Shown one piece after another: positions 1 through 6,560 of a stretch of DNA of 22,272 nucleotides. The stretch is from positions 1 to 22,272 of the forward strand of contig JAYVGI010000204.1 in assembly GCA_043772355.1 (NCBI GenBank), in the 5' to 3' direction. The notes under the pieces are model-generated. The model was not told the DNA's origin, ran no database searches, and was given only the letters and a program-made list of their open reading frames with translations. The first letter of the stretch is position 1, and each line of letters begins with the position of its first letter. Source of the DNA: JAAFIP01 sp043772355 (lineage in GTDB: Bacteria > Pseudomonadota > Gammaproteobacteria > Burkholderiales > Burkholderiaceae_C). The translations under genes and the position numbers were made by a program.

Positions 1-1
1 A

Positions 2-2290
2 CTGGGTGCAGCCGAATCAAATAATGCGCAAGCAGCTACTATCTTAATAGCAGAGGGCTACGCTACCGCTGCCAGCCTGCACCAGGCCACAGGCTACCCA
101 GTGGCCTGTGCCTTTGACGCTGGCAACTTGAAAGCCGTGGCCGTCAACCTGCGCACCGCCTACCCCGGCGCTATGTTGGTGCTGTGTGGTGACGACGACC
201 ACGACACGCAAGCCAGCACAGGCCGCAATGCTGGCAAAGAAAAAGCCACCGCCGCCGCGCAAGCCGTGAAGGGCGTGGCCGTGTTCCCCGATGGTTTGCT
301 GGCTGGTGAAACTGACTTTAACGACCTGCACCAACGGGCGGGGCTAGAGCCGGTGCGTGCCCAGGTGCAAACGGCCATAGCTACGCACAGCTTGCAAACC
401 TCACAGCAAAATGCTGCTACTAAAAAGAGTGCAGAATCTGCACCCTTTGCCAGTGAAGTGCACAGCGATGCACCTAGCCATGGTGCTGAACAGCACGCCG
501 ATAGCGACCCTTTTCAAGTGCGAGACAACGGCGTATGGTTTTGTGGCCGTGACTTTGAAGGCAAACCCAAGCCGCCCATGCTGCTGTGTTCGCGCCTAGA
601 CGTGAGCGCGGGCACGCGGGATTTTGAAGGCAATGGCTTCGGGTATCTGTTGGAGTTCAAAGACCCGCTGCACCATGCCAAGCAATGGCCTATGCCCGCC
701 CGCATGTTGTCGGGTGATGGCAATGAATACCGCGCCGCGCTGCTGAACTTGGGGCTGCGCATTCAAACTGGCAGCGCTGCCAAGGCGCGGCTCACAGAGT
801 ACATCCAAAGCCGCAAGCCACAGGCATGGGCACGCTGTACAGACCGCACAGGCTGGCACACCGCAGAGAGCGGGGCTAAGGTGTATGTGCTGCCCAAGCA
901 AACCATTGGCAGCGCAGAGGGCGAACGGGTCATTTACCAAAGCGATAGCGCTATGGAAAACACCTTTCGCACCGCTGGCACGCTAGACCTTTGGCGCAGC
1001 AAGGTGGCCGCGCTGTGCGTGGGCAATAGCCGACTGGCCTTTAGCGTGAGCTGCGCCTTTGCGGGCGTGTTGCTGCGCTGGGTGGGCGGTGAATCGGGTG
1101 GCTTTCACTTTAGGGGTGACAGTAGCAGCGGCAAGACCACCGCGCTACGGGTGGCCGCGTCGGTGTTTGGTGGGCAAAGCTATATGCAGCGCTGGCGTGC
1201 CACAGACAACGCCATAGAAAGCATTGCCGCCCAGCACTGCGATGCCTTGCTGGTGCTAGACGAATTGGCGCAAATTGACCCCAAGCAAGCCGGGGAAGTA
1301 GCCTACATGCTGGGCAATGGCCAGAGCAAAGCACGGGCAGCACGCACCGCGCTGCCCAAGCCCCGGCTCAGTTGGACACTGCTGTTTCTAAGCGCTGGTG
1401 AAATTGGCTTAGCGCAGCACATGGCAGAGGGTGGCAAGCGTGCCAGAGCCGGGCAGGAGCTGCGCATGTGCGACATACCAGCGGACGCGGGCGCGGGGCT
1501 GGGTGCCTTTGAAACCTTGCACGGCATAGAAAGCGGCGCGGCGTTTAGCGATGTAGCCACCCGGGCAGCGGCTAGGTACTATGGCAGCGCTGGGGTAGCG
1601 TTTATTGAGCACGTCATTGCCACGCAAGACGGCATAGGCAACCGCACCAAACAGGCCATAGACGCGATTGCAGGGACTTGGATACCCACAGGTAGCAGCG
1701 GGCAAGTGCACCGCGTGGGCAGGCGCTTTGCCTTGGTAGCAGCGGCGGGCGAACTGGCCACCACGGCGGGGCTAACAGGCTGGCCAGAGGGTGAAGCTAC
1801 CCGGGCAGCAAAGGCCTGCTTTGATGCCTGGCTATCGGCACGCGGTGGCAATGGCAATGCAGAGGAATACACCATGCTGGCACAGGTGCGCAGCTTTATA
1901 CAGCTACACGGGGCAGGCCGCTTTACGTGGTGGCACCGGGCGGGTGACGACCACGCGCCTAATACGCTCTCACGCGCTGGTTACCGCCGCATGGTCACAC
2001 CTGAGGGCAAGGCCATCAAAGCCCATGCTGACCACCAGCGCGAGTACGGCGAAAAGATTAGCGATGGTGACGCAGAGCAAACCAGCGTGGAGTATTTTGT
2101 GTTCCCCGAGGTGTTCGATAAAGAGCTGTGCCAAGGCTTTGACCCCATGGCCGTGAAGCGCCTGCTACGCGACAAAGGCCACCTAGAGCCTGCCACGGGT
2201 GGCCGCTTTGATCGTCGTGAGCGTATGCCCGGTATGGGTAACACCACGGTGATTAAGCTGAAAGCCAGCATCCTAGACGTGACCGAGTAA
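2..2290 (+). CDS. Toprim-DUF927 primase/helicase-like protein of an integrated element (5' end outside window)
   Basis: The reading frame is open from base 2, so the gene starts left of the window; 762 residues are visible. The GTG at 101 is internal, because the codons before it read as the core of a Toprim domain (ILIAEGYATAAS, then CAFDAGN and LCGDDDHDT with its acidic residues). After a linker comes a DUF927 domain with a Walker A motif (GDSSSGKT, about residues 372-379 of the visible part) and a Walker B motif (ALLVLDELAQ, Asp near residue 420). Proteins with this layout are replication primase/helicases of phages, satellites and integrative elements; that role is family knowledge, not shown here. 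The gene points towards the tRNA-Leu gene and is followed by a gene-free repeat-rich zone. It ends intact with TAA. The Toprim-DUF927 assignment is secure, the exact replication role less so. Confidence 0.9.
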   Translation: MGAAESNNAQAATILIAEGYATAASLHQATGYPVACAFDAGNLKAVAVNLRTAYPGAMLVLCGDDDHDTQASTGRNAGKEKATAAAQAVKGVAVFPDGLLAGETDFNDLHQRAGLEPVRAQVQTAIATHSLQTSQQNAATKKSAESAPFASEVHSDAPSHGAEQHADSDPFQVRDNGVWFCGRDFEGKPKPPMLLCSRLDVSAGTRDFEGNGFGYLLEFKDPLHHAKQWPMPARMLSGDGNEYRAALLNLGLRIQTGSAAKARLTEYIQSRKPQAWARCTDRTGWHTAESGAKVYVLPKQTIGSAEGERVIYQSDSAMENTFRTAGTLDLWRSKVAALCVGNSRLAFSVSCAFAGVLLRWVGGESGGFHFRGDSSSGKTTALRVAASVFGGQSYMQRWRATDNAIESIAAQHCDALLVLDELAQIDPKQAGEVAYMLGNGQSKARAARTALPKPRLSWTLLFLSAGEIGLAQHMAEGGKRARAGQELRMCDIPADAGAGLGAFETLHGIESGAAFSDVATRAAARYYGSAGVAFIEHVIATQDGIGNRTKQAIDAIAGTWIPTGSSGQVHRVGRRFALVAAAGELATTAGLTGWPEGEATRAAKACFDAWLSARGGNGNAEEYTMLAQVRSFIQLHGAGRFTWWHRAGDDHAPNTLSRAGYRRMVTPEGKAIKAHADHQREYGEKISDGDAEQTSVEYFVFPEVFDKELCQGFDPMAVKRLLRDKGHLEPATGGRFDRRERMPGMGNTTVIKLKASILDVTE

Positions 2291-2507
2291 GCCCCAGGGG
2301 CAGGCGGCGCGGCGGCGGTGGCCGCGTGCGTGGGGTTTGCTTTCGCGCTGCATTTTTCCAATATAGACGACTACACCGCCATGCCAGCAACTGCCCGTCT
2401 GGCTGGCCTTACCTTTGCTGGACATACCCCCAATGCGGTGGTTTATACCCCCACTTTCTCGCGCTTGTATCCCCTCCCTATCCGTAATGGACGGGTATGG
2501 ACACAGT

Positions 2508-2619
2508 TGCCCGCACTGCCCGCAGTTGTTTTGGGTTTGCCCGCACTTGTACTGCGGGCTGGGAACCCGCATGGATAAAGGGCTGTAGCCCGATTTGGCA
2601 TTTGCCCGCACTGCCCGCA
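2508..2619. repeat. TGCCCGCA iteron cluster (five exact copies)
   Basis: Exact octamers TGCCCGCA lie at 2508-2515, 2517-2524, 2538-2545, 2603-2610 and 2612-2619. The first two and the last two form the same 17-bp block, TGCCCGCACTGCCCGCA, repeated 95 bp apart. An inverted near-copy (TGCGGGCT) sits at 2553-2560. The cluster begins about 220 bp after the DUF927 gene. Iterons beside a replication protein often mark an origin; here that is only inferred. Confidence 0.7.
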
Positions 2620-2719
2620 CTTTTTAAACACCCCAACCCGAGTTTGTGGGCACGCAGCCATGGTCTAAAAGGTGCTCACTAGACAGCCCGCCCGCCCTGC
2701 TTGGTGCCTAGGTCACTAT

Positions 2720-2768
2720 GGGGGCGGGTCAAAAGTCTAGCCATTCACAGCCGGAAACCGATAGCTTA
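2720..2768. repeat. Copy A of a ~49-bp imperfect direct repeat
   Basis: Shares with copy B at 3113 the left block GGGGGYGGKTCAAAAGTCT, a 14-bp variable spacer of identical length, the exact block GGAAACCGAT, and then NGYTTA. The start-to-start distance is 393 bp. Conservation confined to two blocks at fixed spacing suggests a protein-recognised site rather than a recent duplication. Confidence 0.65.
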
Positions 2769-3112
2769 GGCAGGGGTTTATGGAAATAGAAAACTACCCC
2801 CCGGGGGTTAACGGTAACGAGGCATGGACGTGGACAAACGCCAGCACTGCCCGCCTCACCTCCCATGATGGACTGCAATGCACACGGTAGCCCAAGTCCG
2901 TGGGCGTGGGACTAGCCCCCCCCCATCAAGGTACTTCCCGCCATATTGCTGGTGCGGGTAATTGGAACCGCGTTAAAACTTTAGGGCGTGCAGTTTTTAT
3001 TTACTTGACACTTGCTTGACACGCCCGCCCCTGGTGCTTGGGCGGCATGGGGTGAAGGCCTAGATGTGCCCCCAGGCGGGTCACTTGTGCCCCCACAGTT
3101 GCCCCCACCCCC

Positions 3113-3161
3113 GGGGGTGGTTCAAAAGTCTGCGCCTTGCAAACTGGAAACCGATCGTTTA
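3113..3161. repeat. Copy B of the ~49-bp imperfect direct repeat
   Basis: Partner of the copy at 2720-2768, with identical outer blocks (TCAAAAGTCT at 3122-3131 and GGAAACCGAT at 3146-3155). Copy B continues into an AATTTTTGCGTGCGGAGG stretch that from memory resembles DNA just upstream of phage small-terminase genes. That resemblance is unverified. Confidence 0.65.
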
Positions 3162-3393
3162 ACCCAATTTTTGCGTGCGGAGGTTTCGAGGGGGGGGGTG
3201 TAGACCCCTGGTGCGCCCAATTGGTAGCGCCATGCCCCAATGCGTGCCTCCAGTTGGCTAGGTTTGTACCCCCACCATGCACCACCTGTACCCCCGTTTT
3301 ATCGGGCTTTTTGCGTGCGCAATTTTGGTGTTTGAGGGCACCCAAAACAGCCCCTAAAACAGGCTTGAAAATCGCCATCGCTTAGGTGGCATA

Positions 3394-3443
3394 TACCCCC
3401 ATTTTTTCAAAATCTACCCCCAAAAGTACCCCCACATACCCCC
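3394..3443. repeat. Phased TACCCCC boxes next to tRNA-Leu (putative integrase/excisionase arm sites)
   Basis: Four TACCCCC boxes start at 3394, 3415, 3427 and 3437, spaced 21, 12 and 10 bp, close to two and one helical turns. Related pairs occur at 2425/2446 (21 bp) and 3267/3289 (22 bp). A GCCCCCA trio with C-runs at 3069/3090/3102 repeats the 21 and 12 bp spacing. Short repeats like these flank attachment sites of tyrosine-integrase elements; the assignment is inferred. Confidence 0.5.
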
Positions 3444-3503
3444 GGATGCTGCTACACTGCAATGGACGTTAGCGCACTGTGAATCAGGTGTTTTCAGAGG
3501 GGA

Positions 3504-3542
3504 AATAAAAAAGCCCGGAAGGTAATGAACCTTCGCGGGCTT
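3504..3542 (-). terminator. Rho-independent terminator downstream of tRNA-Leu
   Basis: On the minus strand, AAGCCCG (3542-3536) and a GAAGG arm pair with CCTTC and CGGGCTT (3522-3511), with one bulged base and a 7-nt loop. A T-rich run follows (TTTTTTATTT). It begins 5 bp after the CCA end of the tRNA and is well placed to end its transcript. Confidence 0.85.
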
Positions 3543-3547
3543 GTTCG

Positions 3548-3634
3548 TGGTGCCGGAGGCCGGAATCGAACCGGCACGATCTCTCAATCGGCAGATTTTG
3601 AGTCTGCTGCGTCTACCAATTTCGCCACTCCGGC
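3548..3634 (-). tRNA. tRNA-Leu (anticodon CAA)
   Basis: On the minus strand the gene starts GCCGGAGTGG and ends CCGGC plus ACCA, so the CCA end is encoded (3548-3550). It is 87 nt with CCA and has a long variable arm (class II), as expected for leucine. The D-loop region reads AATTGGTAGACGC, the anticodon stem-loop is GCAGA-CTCAAAA-TCTGC giving anticodon CAA, and the T arm contains GGTTCGATTCC. Its 3' end faces the accessory element on the left, the usual geometry when a tRNA gene is an attachment site. Confidence 0.97.
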
Positions 3635-3696
3635 TGATGTGAGTTTGCGACACCGACGCGATGTGCTAAGCCTTGAATTATGGCACATTACGGGGT

Positions 3697-4611
3697 ATGA
3701 ATTCTAAAAATACCTACCCGACGATTGAAGATGCGATTGGCAAAACGCCTTTGGTGCGATTGCAGCGCATTGGCGCAGCGGCCAATGCGGCAAAAAATAA
3801 TGTGATTTTGGGCAAACTGGAGGGCAACAACCCGGCCGGCAGTGTGAAAGACCGCCCAGCCTTGTCGATGATTGCACGGGCCCAGGAACGCGGCGATATC
3901 AAGCCCGGCGATACGCTGATCGAGGCCACCTCGGGCAACACGGGTATTGCGTTGGCCATGGCGGCAGCGATCAAGGGCTACCGCATGGTGTTGATCATGC
4001 CGGAAGACCTCTCCATCGAGCGGGCGCAGACCATGAAGGCTTTTGGCGCGGAGCTTATTCTCACTCCCAAGAGCGGGGGCATGGAATATGCGCGCGACCT
4101 GGCCGACAAAATGCAGGCCGAGGGCAAGGGCCGGGTGCTGGACCAGTTTGCCAACCAGGACAATCCGCGCATCCACTACGAGACGACGGGGCCCGAGATT
4201 TGGGAGCAAACCGGCGGCCAGGTGACGCATTTTGTCAGCGCCATGGGCACCACGGGCACGATTACTGGGGTGTCGAAGTATTTGAAAGAGAAGAATCCGC
4301 AAATTCAGATCGTGGGTGCGCAGCCGTCGGAGGGCTCGCGCATTCCGGGCATTCGCAAATGGCCACAAGAATATTTACCCAAAATTTACGACCCCAAGTA
4401 TGTGGACGAGCTGGTGTATGTAAGCCAGCACGATGCCGAAGAGATGTGCCGCCAGATGGCGCGCGAGGAAGGTATTTTTGCCGGCATTTCTGCCGCAGGG
4501 GCCTGTTGGGTTGCGCAAGAAGTTGCCGCGCGCAGCAAAGATGCGGTGGTGGTATTTATCGTTTGCGACCGTGGCGACCGCTATCTGTCTACGGGTGTGT
4601 TTCCCGCGTGA
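3697..4611 (+). CDS. cysM: Cysteine synthase B (O-acetylserine sulfhydrylase B)
   Basis: This 304-aa fold-type II PLP enzyme makes L-cysteine from O-acetyl-L-serine and a sulfur donor (sulfide, or thiosulfate for the CysM branch) in the cytoplasm. The PLP lysine is in NPAGSVKDR (Lys51), the substrate loop TSGNTG is at 78-83, and the phosphate-binding loop GTTGT is at 185-189. The charged segment KWPQEYLPKIYDPKYVD and the C-terminal CDRGDRYLSTGVF are typical of CysM rather than CysK. I chose the ATG at 3697; a TTG eight codons upstream is also open but unlikely. The gene follows the tRNA-Leu gene, which is read in the opposite direction, and seems to be the first core gene beyond the accessory element. 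Confidence 0.95.
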   Translation: MNSKNTYPTIEDAIGKTPLVRLQRIGAAANAAKNNVILGKLEGNNPAGSVKDRPALSMIARAQERGDIKPGDTLIEATSGNTGIALAMAAAIKGYRMVLIMPEDLSIERAQTMKAFGAELILTPKSGGMEYARDLADKMQAEGKGRVLDQFANQDNPRIHYETTGPEIWEQTGGQVTHFVSAMGTTGTITGVSKYLKEKNPQIQIVGAQPSEGSRIPGIRKWPQEYLPKIYDPKYVDELVYVSQHDAEEMCRQMAREEGIFAGISAAGACWVAQEVAARSKDAVVVFIVCDRGDRYLSTGVFPA

Positions 4612-4639
4612 TTTTTGTCTGAAATCGCCTTTTTTTATA

Positions 4640-4708
4640 GAAAATACGCTGTTAGCCTGCTAACTTATTGCGGGAGCAGCTATATAAACAATAGCTTATA
4701 AAATTTTC
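4640..4708 (-). repeat. Dispersed small repeat, copy 1 (Comamonadaceae-type)
   Basis: Read on the minus strand, the intergenic DNA between cysM and the NUDIX gene contains GCTATTGTTTATATAGCTG followed by CTCCCGC and, further on, an AGCGTATTTT tail. The shared layout with the copies at 15075, 19949 and 20477 is GCTAT, an AT-rich spacer, ATAGCTG-like sequence, then a GC-rich arm. Confidence 0.5.
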
Positions 4709-4712
4709 ATCC

Positions 4713-5240
4713 ATGAATCCCTCACCACAGTTTTGCCCGCAGTGCGCCACCCCACTGCAGATGATTACCGCCCAAGAAGACGCAGGCGAGGTGCAGCGCC
4801 TGCGCTGCCCGGCTTGCAACTGGACGCACTGGAACAACCCCACGCCGGTGCTGGCGGCGATTGTGCAATACAACGGCCAAATCTTGCTGGCACGCAACGC
4901 CGCCTGGCCGGGCAAGCGCTTCGCCCTGATCACCGGTTTTATGGAGGCAGGTGATACGCCTATGGGCGGCATTGCCCGCGAGGTGAAGGAAGAAACCAAC
5001 CTGGACTGCACCGAAGTGAACTTGGTGGGCGCGTACGAATTTATGCGCATGAACCAGGTGATCATTGCCTACCATGTGGTGGCGCATGGCGAGATCAAAC
5101 TCTCGCCCGAGCTGGCCGAATACCGCCTGTACGACTACGATAAGCTCAAATGCTGGCCCGCAGGCACGGGCTACGCACTGGCGGACTGGTTGCGCGGGCG
5201 TGGTCTGGAGCCCGAGTTTATGGATTTGTCTCAGCGATAA
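4713..5240 (+). CDS. NUDIX hydrolase with N-terminal zinc ribbon
   Basis: This 175-aa protein begins with a four-cysteine zinc ribbon (CPQC at 8-11, CPAC at 32-35), followed by a NUDIX fold. NUDIX enzymes cleave nucleoside diphosphates linked to another group (NADH, ADP-ribose, oxidised nucleotides). The NUDIX box is recognisable as GFMEAGD-x7-REVKEETNL but deviates from the consensus GX5EX7REUXEEXGU: Asp replaces the first Glu, and Asn stands where the final Gly is usual. The core metal ligands REVKEE are kept, so activity is plausible. A zinc ribbon plus NUDIX layout recalls NudC (NADH pyrophosphatase), but this protein is much shorter, so I do not name it. The substrate cannot be predicted from sequence. 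The next gene, a TusA-family gene, follows after 58 bp on the same strand. Confidence 0.88.
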   Translation: MNPSPQFCPQCATPLQMITAQEDAGEVQRLRCPACNWTHWNNPTPVLAAIVQYNGQILLARNAAWPGKRFALITGFMEAGDTPMGGIAREVKEETNLDCTEVNLVGAYEFMRMNQVIIAYHVVAHGEIKLSPELAEYRLYDYDKLKCWPAGTGYALADWLRGRGLEPEFMDLSQR

Positions 5241-5298
5241 TAGAACATCTACCGCTGTTTGAGCCCGGCCATCCACCTTTTTTAGAAGACCCACGCAT

Positions 5299-5526
5299 AT
5301 GGAAATTAGCAAAGAACTCGATACCCGTGGGCTGAACTGCCCGCTGCCGATTTTGAAGGCCAAAAAAGCGCTGGGCGAGATGACCAGTGGCGAGCTGCTC
5401 AGAGTGGTGGCGACCGATGCCGGCTCGGTGCGCGATTTTCAGGCGTTTGCCAAGCAGACCGGTAACGAGCTGCTAGAGCAGCAAACCCTGGGCGCGGATT
5501 TCGTCCATATTTTGCGCCGCCGTTAA
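5299..5526 (+). CDS. TusA-family sulfurtransferase
   Basis: This 75-aa small cytoplasmic protein has the TusA/SirA signature: DTRGLNCPLPILKAKKAL, with the persulfide-carrying Cys14 in the CPxP motif, then GELLRVVATDAGSVRDF and a C-terminal strand ending near FVHILRRR. TusA proteins pass sulfur as a protein persulfide, for example towards tRNA thiolation or cofactor synthesis. The length equals the family norm. It lies 58 bp after the NUDIX gene and converges on galU. The nearby cysM also handles sulfur, but a functional link is only inference. Several TusA paralogues can exist per genome, so I give no gene symbol. Confidence 0.92.
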   Translation: MEISKELDTRGLNCPLPILKAKKALGEMTSGELLRVVATDAGSVRDFQAFAKQTGNELLEQQTLGADFVHILRRR

Positions 5527-5527
5527 C

Positions 5528-5541
5528 GCGCCCAAGGGCGC
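5528..5541. terminator. Possible hairpin between converging tusA-like gene and galU
   Basis: GCGCCC-AA-GGGCGC is a perfect 6-bp inverted repeat in the 32-bp gap between the converging stop codons. There is no T-run on either side, so it is a weak terminator at best. Confidence 0.3.
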
Positions 5542-5558
5542 TGTGAAACGCTCTGGGC

Positions 5559-6470
5559 TCAGCGCCTAGCCCAGTACTGCGCAAACTCAGCACCCACCTC
5601 GGGGTGCTGCAAGGCCAGCTCCACCGTGGCCTGCAAAAACCCTTGTTTGCTACCGCAATCGTAGCGCTTACCCTCGTACTGGTAAGCATAAACGGCTTGT
5701 TGCCCTATCAGCGCGGCAATCCCATCGGTCAGCTGAATTTCCCCGCCTACGCCCTTGGGCTGGGTGCGGATGGATGCAAACACTTCGGGCGTGAGCACAT
5801 AGCGGCCCGCCACGCCCCAGCTAGACGGGGCGGCATCAGGGGCGGGTTTTTCTACAAACCGGTCTAGCTGCATCAAACGCTCCCCCGTCATTTGCCCACC
5901 CACCATGCCGTAGCGGCGGGTGTGCTCGGGCGGCACCTCTTGCACGGCCACGATGCAACCGCGTTGGGCCAAGGGCATGGCCTCAAACTGGCGCACCATT
6001 TGGACCAACACGCCCTGCTCTGCGCTGGGGCCGACCATCAAATCGTCGGCCAGCAACACCGCAAAGGGGTCAGCGCCCACCAAATGCTCGGCGCACAGCA
6101 CCGCGTGGCCCAAGCCCAGCGAGCGGGGCTGGCGTACGTACGAGCAGACCATATCGCTAGGCTGCACCGAACGCACCAGGCTGAGCAACTCGTGCTTGCC
6201 TGCCGTCTCCAGCTCGGCTTCCAGCTCGTAGGCGGTGTCAAAATGGTCTTCGATGGCGCGCTTATTGCGACCGGTCACGAAAATCATGTGCCGAATACCG
6301 GCAGCATAGGCCTCTTCTACCGCGTATTGGATCAAAGGTTTGTCCACGACAGGCAGCATTTCTTTGGGCTGCGCTTTGGTGGCGGGCAAAAAGCGCGTAC
6401 CCAAGCCCGCCACAGGAAAAACGGCCTTGGTAATACTGCGATTGGATACTAATGGAACGTTGTTTGGCAT
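5559..6470 (-). CDS. galU: UTP--glucose-1-phosphate uridylyltransferase
   Basis: This 303-aa cytoplasmic enzyme makes UDP-glucose from UTP and glucose-1-phosphate, feeding LPS, exopolysaccharide and osmoprotectant synthesis. The nucleotidyltransferase signature AGLGTRFLPATK continues into PKEMLPVVDKPLIQYAVEEA (about residues 21-55). Further marks are FVTGRNKRAIEDHFD, LADDL, FVEKP and GEIQLTDG, all typical of bacterial GalU. I start at the ATG at 6470 (MPNNVPL); an in-frame upstream start at 6503 would add 11 hydrophobic residues not expected in the family. The gene converges with the TusA-family gene and diverges from the dehydrogenase homologue, with a 90-bp shared upstream region. Confidence 0.95.
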   Translation of the reverse strand: MPNNVPLVSNRSITKAVFPVAGLGTRFLPATKAQPKEMLPVVDKPLIQYAVEEAYAAGIRHMIFVTGRNKRAIEDHFDTAYELEAELETAGKHELLSLVRSVQPSDMVCSYVRQPRSLGLGHAVLCAEHLVGADPFAVLLADDLMVGPSAEQGVLVQMVRQFEAMPLAQRGCIVAVQEVPPEHTRRYGMVGGQMTGERLMQLDRFVEKPAPDAAPSSWGVAGRYVLTPEVFASIRTQPKGVGGEIQLTDGIAALIGQQAVYAYQYEGKRYDCGSKQGFLQATVELALQHPEVGAEFAQYWARR

Positions 6471-6560
6471 AGACAAAAAAAATGATGCAAAGCTAAAGTA
6501 CACTTATACCTAAGCCAACCTGCGTACTAAAGGGTGGCCAAATTAACATAGTAGCGCGCT

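Larger units (their letters stand above)
2291..3503. other. Gene-free, repeat-rich cis zone at the end of the integrated element
   Basis: About 1.2 kb between the DUF927 gene and the tRNA-Leu terminator. The short open frames on both strands are low-complexity (runs of Pro or Gly, CGQCGQ) and lack recognisable domains or convincing ribosome binding sites, so I call no gene. The zone holds five exact TGCCCGCA octamers (2508-2619), many C5 boxes in phased groups, two copies of a ~49-bp motif (2720-2768 and 3113-3161), a tandem CTTGACA pair (3004-3021), and a GGGCGTG/CACGCCC inverted pair (2984-2990 and 3020-3026). No integrase gene is present between the element and the tRNA. The density of ordered repeats suggests a cis-acting region for replication, recombination or packaging; this is inference. 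Confidence 0.6.

Noticed and set aside
2273..2661. Minus-strand frames with CGQCGQ motifs suggesting a cysteine-rich protein
   Set aside because: The CGQ triplets are translations of the TGCCCGCA iterons and occur in two different frames, so the repeat explains them, not a protein.
3004..3023. Tandem CTTGACA as a pair of -35 promoter boxes
   Set aside because: No convincing -10 box lies at the right spacing and no gene follows downstream before the tRNA terminator. It is kept only as part of the repeat zone.
3001..3378. 125-codon minus-strand frame in the gene-free zone
   Set aside because: It spans the repeat blocks, is Pro/His/Gly-rich, has no domain and no ribosome binding site. It does not look like an integrase or regulator.
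2508..3443. Possible CRISPR array
   Set aside because: Repeats are 7-8 bp at 9-95 bp steps, without the 25-40 bp repeat and regular unique spacers of a CRISPR array.
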